From Methanolobus sp. ZRKC5 (GTDB lineage Archaea > Halobacteriota > Methanosarcinia > Methanosarcinales > Methanosarcinaceae), in NCBI RefSeq assembly GCF_038446525.1, contig NZ_CP151792.1, positions 620,001-684,000 of the forward strand: a stretch of DNA of 64,000 nt, read 5' to 3'. The notes under the pieces were generated by a model. The model worked only from the letters and a program-made list of their open reading frames with translations, was not told the origin of the DNA and did no database searches. Position numbers and translations under genes: made by a program. Positions 55,381-63,219 of the stretch are shown here, piece after piece; the stretch's first letter is position 1, and every line of letters starts with the position of its first letter.

Positions 55381-57753
55381 TTAAAGTCTCCTGAACGCCT
55401 TATCAAGTCCTTTTGGAACCTCCAGGGGATTGCCATACCGATTAAAGAGATTCTTCTCCTTACCGCTCCCACGCTTTGTAGTTCTCTTTTCTGCAGCCTT
55501 TCTCCTGGGAGTATAATTTGGAATCTCTGGTAGGATAACAGGTGGTACTTCCATGGATGCAAGAGATCGGGATATTTGTGAAACTGGATCCGGAATGGTT
55601 TCCTTCTGTTTTCCCCGAGGCCTTGGAGAAGGGTTCACATCAGGCATCAGAGATGGTTCAGGAATACTATCACGATAAGGTTTAGTGGATTTCTCATTGT
55701 TGGTGTTTGGCCTGGGAAATGAATCTGGAATAGGTTTTATTTGTGGAACTGTTGACCCCACAGAAAACACTAAGCCTAAGGGATTAGCGCTTCTTTTTGA
55801 ATTTGAGAACTGCTTTATTTGAGTACTTATGATAGAGTCCTGTATAGATGATGGATCAATATTCCGTTTTGCTGCTTCATTGATGTCAGAGAACTTTTGT
55901 GTCCTATCGATCATTGAAACATCGGAGTCTTTGTATGTTGCAAGTGGTTGCTCTACCTTGACAGACTTCAGGGTCATAGGAGGCATTTCACCAATGAATG
56001 GATCCTTTACATTGTACCTGGGCTTAACTGCCAAAGCCCCCTGCTCATCAGAGATAAAGTTCTTGAGTGACCTATCCTTTACAAGACCAGATTCAAGCAT
56101 TTTAGGTTCTTGAAAATCTGGTTTTTTATAGTAGTCGTAGATGTTAAAATCATTAACAACCTTACCATCTACATTAATTTCTCTAGTGAATTCAGGAAGC
56201 TGTAGCACATTCGAATCACCAATGGTAAGCTCACCTTTTTGCAGATCTACTCGCTTTTCAACTCTGAAAGGATTGGTGAACTTTGTTGTGCTAATTTCAG
56301 GCATGTCACCGATCAACCCGGATGTGTCCGGTGCATTGATCTTTGTAGCCCCTGACTTTTCATAGATAGCTGATTCTATTTTGCCAGTTGGCTCAAATTC
56401 AACAAATGAACCTTCTGATGTCTTGATGTTTCTAAGCTTACCAGTATATTGTTTTGATATTGCCGCTGCCTGTTTATCTGAGAGCTCGACATATATGTCA
56501 GTGTAGCCTCCGCTTTTTTTGCCGATCAAGACATCTGTGGCTGGCTGCTGTGGTTTGATGGTTGTGATTTCCCGGTTTACGGCTTTAATTTCAAAAGAAT
56601 CGACACCAAAAGCAGACCCTTTGTAGGTCGCTTCTGTCGTTGGTTTTACTACTGGTTCCTGTATTTTCACAGCTTCCGGAACTTTCATTTTCAATAAGAA
56701 ACCCTGTTCCGTACTTGATGAAGTGATAGCAGGAAGTTTTGATTTCATAGCTCCTGCTCCGGCACCTATTGTAAATGGAATGATTTCTGTGGAAACCGCC
56801 GTTCCAAACCTTTCAGCTTTTTCCTGGGTTGTAGGATCCCTTTCAAATCCCTCACCTGTCAGGACCGGTGCAGTTATCCTGGAATTAAGATCTAATCCAT
56901 ACAGGCCAGTCAGTCCCACTCCTGCCCCATACCTTGCAATGGTATTCCCGACTACAGGGATCTTGGTTACTGCAGCTCCTGCCCTGGCAACTCCCGGAGC
57001 TTTACTCAGTACTCCCATGGCAGGACCTGTAAGGGCACCCATACCAACCATAAGAGCGATATCAACCGGATGTTCCTGGACCCCGGAGTATACGCCTTTT
57101 CCAAAAGAGGAAAATGTATCAACTGCAGCTCCTACATTCTCATTCTGGTGTGCAGTGTCATACACTGCAGTGTGAGCTTTGAGCATTGTAGGATGAGAAA
57201 GTTCGTACTCGTTTCTTTTTGATATCAAAGCATCGTATGTGGGGATCTTCTCTGACACTTTGTCTTGAAGCCTGGAGTATTCTACACCTAGAGGAGTGGT
57301 TTCTGTTGGCAGGTTCAGTCCGTTATCAACATTAGGTGTAGAGGTAATGCTCATCCTTGAAGCAGGATCACTGCCATGCAGCTGGTGTGGACTGGTACTT
57401 TGTGCTTCAGCATATGCTGCTTGATATTCAGGCCTTACTGGTGATGGGACGGACTGCCTAGTCTCAGATACTATGGATACCTGAGATGTTGTGGAGCTTG
57501 CAGGTTGCAGTACCCTGCTTTGATAAGGATCCATCTGCGACTGGTACTGATTGATTATCTGCTGTTCTCTTGCCTTTTTTGCCTGAGCTGCTTGCTGTGT
57601 TTTGGCTGACTTTTGTGCTTCAACCTTTGCCCTGTACTCAGCTGGTGTTTCGGTCTTGCTGGAACTGGAAGAGGTTGATTCTCTGTGTTCCCTGAGCTTC
57701 TTAGAACCAGAGCCTTCTGTTCTGCGTTGACTGGAGAGCTTATACGTTCCCAT
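55381..57753 (-). CDS. 790-residue protein, possible internal structural protein
   Basis: The largest frame with unknown function. The first 100 residues are Ser/Gln/Arg-rich and disordered; residues 220-310 contain glycine-rich hydrophobic stretches (IALMVGMGALTGPAMGVLS, NTIARYGAGVGLTGLYGLD) that may enter a membrane; later parts are mixed with KPRYNVKDPFIGEMPPMTLK-type motifs and a Pro-rich C-terminus ending in RRKAAEKRTTKRGSGKEK, highly basic. I recognise no family. The organisation (hydrophobic core, disordered ends) is reminiscent of minor virion or DNA-ejection proteins, but this is inference. Confidence 0.7.
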   Translation of the reverse strand: MGTYKLSSQRRTEGSGSKKLREHRESTSSSSSKTETPAEYRAKVEAQKSAKTQQAAQAKKAREQQIINQYQSQMDPYQSRVLQPASSTTSQVSIVSETRQSVPSPVRPEYQAAYAEAQSTSPHQLHGSDPASRMSITSTPNVDNGLNLPTETTPLGVEYSRLQDKVSEKIPTYDALISKRNEYELSHPTMLKAHTAVYDTAHQNENVGAAVDTFSSFGKGVYSGVQEHPVDIALMVGMGALTGPAMGVLSKAPGVARAGAAVTKIPVVGNTIARYGAGVGLTGLYGLDLNSRITAPVLTGEGFERDPTTQEKAERFGTAVSTEIIPFTIGAGAGAMKSKLPAITSSSTEQGFLLKMKVPEAVKIQEPVVKPTTEATYKGSAFGVDSFEIKAVNREITTIKPQQPATDVLIGKKSGGYTDIYVELSDKQAAAISKQYTGKLRNIKTSEGSFVEFEPTGKIESAIYEKSGATKINAPDTSGLIGDMPEISTTKFTNPFRVEKRVDLQKGELTIGDSNVLQLPEFTREINVDGKVVNDFNIYDYYKKPDFQEPKMLESGLVKDRSLKNFISDEQGALAVKPRYNVKDPFIGEMPPMTLKSVKVEQPLATYKDSDVSMIDRTQKFSDINEAAKRNIDPSSIQDSIISTQIKQFSNSKRSANPLGLVFSVGSTVPQIKPIPDSFPRPNTNNEKSTKPYRDSIPEPSLMPDVNPSPRPRGKQKETIPDPVSQISRSLASMEVPPVILPEIPNYTPRRKAAEKRTTKRGSGKEKNLFNRYGNPLEVPKGLDKAFRRL

Positions 57754-57762
57754 TTTATCTCC

Positions 57763-58161
57763 TTAACTAAGTGTGATCGGAGCTGTCGTTGTAGCTACAC
57801 TTGCAGCCTGTTGTGCAATTGTTGCAGCCCCTCCGCCATCCAGCATCTTGATAGCAACTACAGCACCAATGAGCATCATCACAAAAGGAAGAGCAAGCTT
57901 GGCAAAGTCATATGCCTGGTTTTGCAGTTTTCTCCGGAGCTTGTCCTTCTCGATCTGTATCTCTGCTTCTAAGAGCCGGGGATTACTTTCCTTCAGATAA
58001 TTGATGACTGAAGACGGACGGAGAACACATTGGTTAAGGATCGCTCCGTTCTCATACGTCTCCCTGATAGCAAAGTAATCAGCTGCAGTCATATTCCATC
58101 CTGCTCCGTTGCCTATGAGGATATCAACTGTTCCATCATCGTTCTTGACAGCGATAGTCAT
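57763..58161 (-). CDS. Protein with C-terminal membrane helix (virus-like operon)
   Basis: A 132-residue protein: soluble N-terminus (KNDDGTVDILIGNGAGWNMT), central helical charged region, and a C-terminal helix (LPFVMMLIGAVVAIKML) followed by an Ala/Thr tail. It overlaps the following gene by a few bases. No family recognised. Confidence 0.7.
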   Translation of the reverse strand: MTIAVKNDDGTVDILIGNGAGWNMTAADYFAIRETYENGAILNQCVLRPSSVINYLKESNPRLLEAEIQIEKDKLRRKLQNQAYDFAKLALPFVMMLIGAVVAIKMLDGGGAATIAQQAASVATTTAPITLS

Positions 58162-58586
58162 TGTTTAGCCTCCTGTGATTGAAACTTTTTGAACTCTGCA
58201 GGTGTCATTTCCTGAGCTGAAAGAATTGCCATCATTTGGTCATACCTCTCAATCCCGTATTTTTTCAAAGCCTGTATTGCTGGCAGTACCTGTGGTCTGA
58301 CTGCCTGGGAATACGGAGCATATACGATAATTCCAGGCTTGTTGCCATACCTGACAACATCTTCACGGCCAAACTCGAAAATACCGTGGTTCTTGGTCTT
58401 ATAGGCCAGACTGTCAAGGGTTGCTTTGACTGGAGTAAGTTCACCATCAGCATCGCATACCCATACCAGCCTTTTTGCCAGAGCTATGCGAATTGCATGT
58501 GGATTCCAGCGAACAATGAGTATGAGCAATAGAGAGGATACCAATGCCCAGGTCATGACCAGATTAAATAACTGTGCGTTATTCAT
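58158..58586 (-). CDS. N-terminally anchored protein (virus-like operon)
   Basis: A 142-residue protein with an N-terminal helix (LVMTWALVSSLLLILIV) and a cytosolic or virion-inner domain of mixed alpha/beta type (VWVCDADGELTPVKATLDSLA, GREDVVRYGNKPGIIVY, MTPAEFKKF). It overlaps both neighbours by 4-8 bp. Family unknown. Confidence 0.72.
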   Translation of the reverse strand: MNNAQLFNLVMTWALVSSLLLILIVRWNPHAIRIALAKRLVWVCDADGELTPVKATLDSLAYKTKNHGIFEFGREDVVRYGNKPGIIVYAPYSQAVRPQVLPAIQALKKYGIERYDQMMAILSAQEMTPAEFKKFQSQEAKQ

Positions 58587-58998
58587 TGGCGTTTCCTCCC
58601 TTCTTCAAAAAGCTTCCAAGAATACCCATGTTGCCTTTTTGCGTATCACGGTACTCGATGCTTTTGTGAACTCCTGCGATCTGCTTGACGGCAAACCCGT
58701 TTAATGAAAGTGATAGAGCTGCAGTGGAATATGCACGCAGCTGGATGAAATCAAGTCTTGTATATGTATCGCTGATCTCATACCTGCGTTTTCCATTGAT
58801 CTCTTCTATCCGGGCTAATTCCTGATCGTCCTGGATATCAATGATCTGATCTTTGGTCAGATTGCTAAGCTGCATGACCTTGTTAATAAATGGAAAATAC
58901 TTCTCCTGAAGTGCATAGGATACATCCCCAGGAGTTCCGATCAGCTCTGCAATAGAACCCATATATGCAGATCTTGGAATTTCTTCTGTTTCACTCAT
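58579..58998 (-). CDS. Soluble helical protein (virus-like operon)
   Basis: A 139-residue protein without a membrane segment. It has an acidic start (MSETEEIPRSAYMGSIAELI), a segment of coiled-coil type (NLTKDQIIDIQDDQELARIEEING) and a Gly-rich end (MGILGSFLKKGGNANE). No known domain. It overlaps the next gene's start by eight bases. Confidence 0.7.
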   Translation of the reverse strand: MSETEEIPRSAYMGSIAELIGTPGDVSYALQEKYFPFINKVMQLSNLTKDQIIDIQDDQELARIEEINGKRRYEISDTYTRLDFIQLRAYSTAALSLSLNGFAVKQIAGVHKSIEYRDTQKGNMGILGSFLKKGGNANE

Positions 58999-59329
58999 AT
59001 TTTATGCCCTCGTTTTCTTTTATTCCCTTGATCTCCTGCAGGAAGCTCAGGCCAGTGATGACACTATAGATGAGTGACACTGCCATGAACGCTCCACAGA
59101 CCATGGCAAAACTGGTGGAATAGATCGCTGTAGTATGCTCTATGATCTGATCACCCACAACCTGGACACTGACCTTTTCAACATAGTATGATGCAAGGCC
59201 TGTCAGGATCCACATTACCGTGGAAAGTATCGAGAACAGCAACTTGTTATCCTTTTCAGGAAACACAAATGCAGCTATGAAAGAACCTGCAGAAAGGAGA
59301 AAAAGAAGATAATAGAAGTCGATATACAT
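58991..59329 (-). CDS. Multi-helix small membrane protein (virus-like operon)
   Basis: A 112-residue protein with three hydrophobic helices (YYLLFLLSAGSFIAAFVF, LLFSILSTVMWILTGLASYY, AMVCGAFMAVSLIYSVITGL) and a charged tail. It is the second gene of the operon. The pattern suits a membrane-embedded virion protein or a holin-like component; no family known. Confidence 0.7.
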   Translation of the reverse strand: MYIDFYYLLFLLSAGSFIAAFVFPEKDNKLLFSILSTVMWILTGLASYYVEKVSVQVVGDQIIEHTTAIYSTSFAMVCGAFMAVSLIYSVITGLSFLQEIKGIKENEGIKYE

Positions 59330-59342
59330 CGATATCGACCTC

Positions 59343-59726
59343 TTATCTGCTGATCATGACGACAACTCCAAGGATCGCCACCGCACCAAGGATGTACGGA
59401 TACATTCCCATGAGATTGATCGCACCCCATCCGGATGATTTTGCATTGTCATATGCAGCCTGAGCCTGCGTATCGTTTGCCAGGGCTCCGGAATTCATCT
59501 GTTCATCTGCCTGGGTCTGGAACTGTCCTACCAGGATAATTGCAACATACAGCAATATGATCGTTGAGATAATGACCCCTATCACGTTGCTTGATCCAGC
59601 TTCATCCTGTACAAACTTGCCATTTAAGGCAGCTGCCAGCATATCAACTAGTACCAGGAACATTCCCACAAGCATCATCATGACAGTGATCGGATAATTT
59701 GCTACTTTTTTGATATTTTCATTCAT
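59343..59726 (-). CDS. Small membrane protein, first gene of the virus-like operon; candidate major envelope protein
   Basis: A 127-residue protein started at ATG 59726 after GTGAT. It has three helices (ITVMMMLVGMFLVLVDMLAAAL, IGVIISTIILLYVAIILVG, MYPYILGAVAILGVVVMIS) and a Gln/Ala/Asn-rich polar loop (QTQADEQMNSGALANDTQAQ). The first gene after the promoter is often the most expressed, so this could be a major membrane protein of a virion. This role is an inference from position. Confidence 0.7.
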   Translation of the reverse strand: MNENIKKVANYPITVMMMLVGMFLVLVDMLAAALNGKFVQDEAGSSNVIGVIISTIILLYVAIILVGQFQTQADEQMNSGALANDTQAQAAYDNAKSSGWGAINLMGMYPYILGAVAILGVVVMISR

Positions 59727-59760
59727 AAGTATCACAACCTGACACTGAAAGATATATGTG

Positions 59761-59812
59761 CATTATATAAATAGGACAAGAAAGTAATCCCTTGTAGTCA
59801 CTAATAACTACA
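59761..59812. promoter_or_regulatory. Divergent control region of the virus-like module
   Basis: On the minus strand a TATA element (TTTATATAATG, 59761-59771) lies about 40 bp before the first structural gene. At 59793-59798 and 59807-59812 the sequence TGTAGT and its complement ACTACA are separated by eight bases, a candidate operator for the adjacent AbrB-like regulator. An AT-rich block at 59811-59826 may be the plus-strand promoter. Confidence 0.6.
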
Positions 59813-59868
59813 TTTAATATTTTAATAACACAAAAGGGATAGTGAATATGCTAAATGGGATAATATTA

Positions 59869-60030
59869 ATGTCAAAACTGGAAAACATATCTGTCAGGAA
59901 AGTATCGAAAAAAGGCCATTCAATAGCCGTCACAATCCCTTCAAATTGGGCACAGGTTGGGGAGAGCGTTTGTGTTGCTATCAAGAACGAGAATACGTTG
60001 GTCATTTCCAAGAACTTGAAAGGTGAATAA
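59869..60030 (+). CDS. AbrB/SpoVT-like small regulator
   Basis: About 53 residues (start at ATG 59869; GTG 59842 or ATG 59848 are alternatives). The sequence KVSKKGHSIAVTIPSNWAQVGESVCVAIKNENTLVISK matches the swapped-hairpin AbrB fold. Such proteins dimerise and bind promoters. It is the first plus-strand gene and sits next to an inverted repeat, so it probably switches between the two transcription units, like a lysogeny or antitoxin-type control. Confidence 0.78.
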   Translation: MSKLENISVRKVSKKGHSIAVTIPSNWAQVGESVCVAIKNENTLVISKNLKGE

Positions 60031-60438
60031 ATGAGTCGCATATATGCAGATAGTTCAAACCTGCAGGTAGTCAATTTCACAGACCTTATTCTGCAGATCA
60101 ATTATTTCATTGTCCAGAATGCCGCATTTCAGAATAATGGAGCAATTTTAGGATTGGTGGAGCAGCTGGACAACATAATGGATCCGTACAAGGACAAACA
60201 GTATAAGTCCGAATTGAAAGAGATGATGAAAACAGATAGTGTTGATGCAAAAACCCCGAATGAACTAAAGCAAATTCAGCTCAGCATTGAGCAGGACCTG
60301 GTCAGACGCAAACACAGGGCTTTGATGAGATTAGCGCACAGGAAGAGGTTCCTGCCAAGTGCAGCCTGTGGAAAAGATGATATCTTCGCTGAAGAGCAAA
60401 CTGGTGTGATAGAGGTTAACCATGAGCTCCAGTATTGA
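60031..60438 (+). CDS. Unrecognised helical protein (virus-like module)
   Basis: A 135-residue protein starting one base after the stop of the AbrB-like gene. It is helical and charged in the middle (KDKQYKSELKEMMKTDSVDAKT) with a basic stretch (LVRRKHRALMRLAHRKRFLPS) and a last acidic part. Its stop overlaps the ATPase start by 17 bases. It could be a replication or DNA-handling accessory protein; unknown. Confidence 0.68.
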   Translation: MSRIYADSSNLQVVNFTDLILQINYFIVQNAAFQNNGAILGLVEQLDNIMDPYKDKQYKSELKEMMKTDSVDAKTPNELKQIQLSIEQDLVRRKHRALMRLAHRKRFLPSAACGKDDIFAEEQTGVIEVNHELQY

Positions 60439-61252
60439 TGCCGTTGCCGGCATGATCCGCCACCGGATCAATGAGCAAGATAAGAATTTCATGTGTGTCA
60501 TGGTGGGTGAAACCGGATCCGGAAAAAGTGCGGATGCTGTAGAGCTGGCCAGGAGAATAGACCCTTCATTTGAGGATAATCCCCGTATCGTTTTCACGCC
60601 AAAAGATTTCCTGGAATATATTCCTAAAATGAAGAAGGGTCAGGCTCTTATTTTTGACGAGGCAGGTGTAGGAATCCCAGCCAGGGAATGGCAGAGGATC
60701 CAGAACAAACTGATAGGTTACGTGACACAGCTTTTCAGGCATCTGAACCTATGTGTCATATTCACTGTCCCTTCAATGTCGTTCATTGACAAGCAGGTAA
60801 AAACATTACTCCATGCTGTCATTGAAACAAAGACCATAGATTTCAAGAATAACCTGGGTGTGGCTAAATACTGGAGGATCAATCACAACCCGGTATTTGA
60901 TTTTACAAAGCTTGAGCCACTTATCCTGTTCAGTGGGGGTAATCATACTACCATTGACCCTCTCTATATCCCTCATCCTCCACTTGAGGTATGGAACAAA
61001 TACGTAGCGATGAAGGAGGCATATGCAAACCGATTCTACCAGAATGCTTTCAAAGAGGTCAGCGGAGAGAAGGATCTTGTTGACGGTAACAGGATAAGAC
61101 TGCTCACAAACAAAAGTAATGCGTTTGACAAAGCTTTGCCAATACTTAAGGAGAATAGGACATGGAAAGAAGTTGCTGAATTGCTAGGGTATTCTGAGCG
61201 GACCTTACAGAACTGGACGAAGACAAACACCGCAACAGCAGCAGTTGTTTAA
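60422..61252 (+). CDS. P-loop ATPase with C-terminal helix-turn-helix (Zot/HerA-like)
   Basis: A 276-residue protein. Walker A is VGETGSGKSADA at 28-39 and Walker B GQALIFDEAGVG at 73-84; LNLCVIFTVPSMSFIDKQVK follows. This resembles the Zot/FtsK-HerA type of archaeal mobile elements, used for genome packaging or DNA translocation. Residues 243-266 (RTWKEVAELLGYSERTLQNWT) form a helix-turn-helix, an addition that suggests direct DNA recognition. It is the last gene of the plus-strand operon. Confidence 0.82.
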   Translation: MSSSIDAVAGMIRHRINEQDKNFMCVMVGETGSGKSADAVELARRIDPSFEDNPRIVFTPKDFLEYIPKMKKGQALIFDEAGVGIPAREWQRIQNKLIGYVTQLFRHLNLCVIFTVPSMSFIDKQVKTLLHAVIETKTIDFKNNLGVAKYWRINHNPVFDFTKLEPLILFSGGNHTTIDPLYIPHPPLEVWNKYVAMKEAYANRFYQNAFKEVSGEKDLVDGNRIRLLTNKSNAFDKALPILKENRTWKEVAELLGYSERTLQNWTKTNTATAAVV

Positions 61253-61624
61253 TCATACATAATAGTATAACTGAAAAGCGATAGCCTCAAGCAAATGATA
61301 GATTGGTTAAAACTGTGAGTGTTGCGTGCTTCTGCCAGGATGAGGGTGGGCTAGTCAGTCCAGAGGAGATCTCCAGAGAAGGGTAGTGAGGTGAATCTAG
61401 CTTCCAATTATACGGTAGAATGAGATAAGCTTGATATTTTAGGCAAATTTGAAAGTATAATTCCAAGTTTTGAAGATAGAATTGGTTCGAATTACACCCG
61501 TCGCACAATTGTGTGGGGTAATAGGTATCTTAGAAAATAGATACTCAGAATTTTTAAAAGTTGAAATTTCGTCTATATTTATGGTCTGATAATTTTTAAA
61601 TAGTTGTCCTTCCACTATTAGCTT
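61253..61624. other. Structured noncoding stretch at the end of the virus-like module
   Basis: This 372-bp gap lacks an open frame. It contains perfect palindromes GGAGATCTCC (61365-61374) and CACAATTGTG (61504-61513), a hairpin of GGGCT/AGTCC near 61350, and a long-range stem TAATTCCAA (61458-61466) with TTG plus GAATTA (61482-61494). The sequence near 61485 looks like a tRNA T-arm (GGTTCGAATT) but does not fold into one. It could be an attachment-site remnant, an origin or an RNA gene. Confidence 0.45.
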
Positions 61625-63148
61625 ATGTTTTGTTCAGAGTGTGGTTCACAACTATTTTTTGGTAAAGGGTCTGATTATCAGAAAATCTGGTGTGCAACTT
61701 GTGAAGGGTTAAAAATATTATCTAAAGAAGAAAGCAAAAATGTGTTAAATGAAGATATAAAAAAAAGCGGACAAGAAATTAAAAGATTAATAAATCTTTT
61801 TGAAGCTAAATCTTTATTACCGATTCTATTTGTAACACGAGAAGGTTATCTTTTACCTGTTTTAGACGGAAGAGGGCCTAATTTTAGAAAATATGTAGTT
61901 CTTACTGAATTAATCTCGAAAGTTATAATTGAAGGTAGTAAAGGATCTCAAATATGTAATCCACTTGACTCTAATTTCCAAAAGTTAATACATCTAACAA
62001 ATATGAAAAATGTAAATCTAAGATTACGATCACTTATAAATGATAATTTGGGTAGTGTTCTTCTTGTTCCAGCCAATAAAGTACAAGATATAACTCTAGA
62101 TTTTGAAATTGGCAAAATAGTAAATAGAATTAAAATGCCCGAACCAACAAATTCCAATGTCATAGAGGTATTCAAGTTTCATGATGATTGGAAAGATATA
62201 ATGCAGAATTATAATGATAATGGATTTATTTCAGCTACTGAATTATATAATAACCAAATTAATAATATAAGGTATGATGCTATAATTGAAGAACACCTTG
62301 AAGCACTTAACCTTAAAACTTCACTTGAACTTTCAATGAATAATCATAATTTATTAAAACAAGATAAATTTAAAAACAATTTAGAATATACTGAGTTGCT
62401 TGTTAAATTATCTCAATCTTTTCTTCATACATTAGAAGTTGAAAAACAAACTCCTCTGGAGTTTGAATGTTCACTTACTCGTGTAAGTAAGAAAAAGTTT
62501 AAAAAAATCATAAAAATTAATGGCTTCAATGTTCAAAGGACATATGATTTACTTGTATCACAAGTTGGAGATAAAATAAATTATCCACTCATTTATGCTG
62601 ACGGAAGTAAATTGTTGGTTCCACCATTAACACTTGGCATTTTTGCAAAACTTTTAAAAGCATTATATTCCCAGGAATTTAAAGATAAATTATCTGAAGA
62701 AAGTTATATATTCGAGGACAAAGTATGCAAAATCTTAGAAGATATTGGATTGAAAACTGACCAACCGAATGATGCTACTAAAAAATTAGTCAATATTGAA
62801 GACTTAGATAATCCAGGTAATTTCGAAATCGATATTGTTGCTTATAGTTATCAAACTGAAAAATTGTTTGTGATTGATTGTAAACATGTTTTTATAACTA
62901 GTGAATTTATTTCAGGTACTCGAGAGCAAACAATAATCAAAAAATTTAAAGAGCAACCGGCTAAGCAGAGACGACGAATAGAATATATTAAAAACAACTT
63001 GAAACGCTTTGGCTTTGACTCAAGTAAAATAAAAAAATATGTTAGTGTGTTAATAACAGCTAATAAAGAGCCTATAGATGTTTTAGAAAATTGCCATATT
63101 GTTTCAATACGTGAGATTGAAAAAATTAAAAATCTTGAACCACTTTGA
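61625..63148 (+). CDS. PD-(D/E)XK nuclease-like protein with N-terminal zinc finger
   Basis: A 507-residue protein. Cys 3, 6, 23 and 26 (CSECG and CATCEG) form a zinc ribbon. Residues 360-425 match a restriction-endonuclease-like core: E364, then FEIDIVAYSYQ (D403) and LFVIDCKH (D418, K420). The middle is unrecognised. The gene is AT-rich compared with its neighbours and has no start-site ribosome signal that is strong. A defence nuclease or Mrr-like protein is likely; the partner may be the cyclase-like gene that follows. Confidence 0.72.
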   Translation: MFCSECGSQLFFGKGSDYQKIWCATCEGLKILSKEESKNVLNEDIKKSGQEIKRLINLFEAKSLLPILFVTREGYLLPVLDGRGPNFRKYVVLTELISKVIIEGSKGSQICNPLDSNFQKLIHLTNMKNVNLRLRSLINDNLGSVLLVPANKVQDITLDFEIGKIVNRIKMPEPTNSNVIEVFKFHDDWKDIMQNYNDNGFISATELYNNQINNIRYDAIIEEHLEALNLKTSLELSMNNHNLLKQDKFKNNLEYTELLVKLSQSFLHTLEVEKQTPLEFECSLTRVSKKKFKKIIKINGFNVQRTYDLLVSQVGDKINYPLIYADGSKLLVPPLTLGIFAKLLKALYSQEFKDKLSEESYIFEDKVCKILEDIGLKTDQPNDATKKLVNIEDLDNPGNFEIDIVAYSYQTEKLFVIDCKHVFITSEFISGTREQTIIKKFKEQPAKQRRRIEYIKNNLKRFGFDSSKIKKYVSVLITANKEPIDVLENCHIVSIREIEKIKNLEPL

Positions 63149-63219
63149 TTTGTGAAGTTTATGATCTTCAAAAAATAATATAAATAAATTAATTAATGAA
63201 TAAAAACCTTTAATAAAAT

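Larger units (their letters stand above)
51309..61252. mobile_element. Candidate provirus or domesticated virus-like module (about 9.9 kb)
   Basis: Twelve minus-strand genes with 0-13 bp gaps or short overlaps, then three plus-strand genes, share one divergent control region at 59736-59868. The minus genes encode seven or eight membrane-anchored small proteins, a spike-like 836-residue surface protein and a large 790-residue protein; the plus genes encode an AbrB-like regulator, an unknown protein and a packaging-type ATPase. This gene density and composition is unlike the flanks and recalls small tailless membrane-containing archaeal viruses. No integrase, replication gene or flanking repeat is visible, so ends are approximate and virus identity is an inference. 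Confidence 0.62.

Noticed and set aside
61484-61510. tRNA-like T-arm at the end of the virus-like module
   Set aside because: The flanking stems do not pair to a cloverleaf, so it is listed only as a possible fragment.
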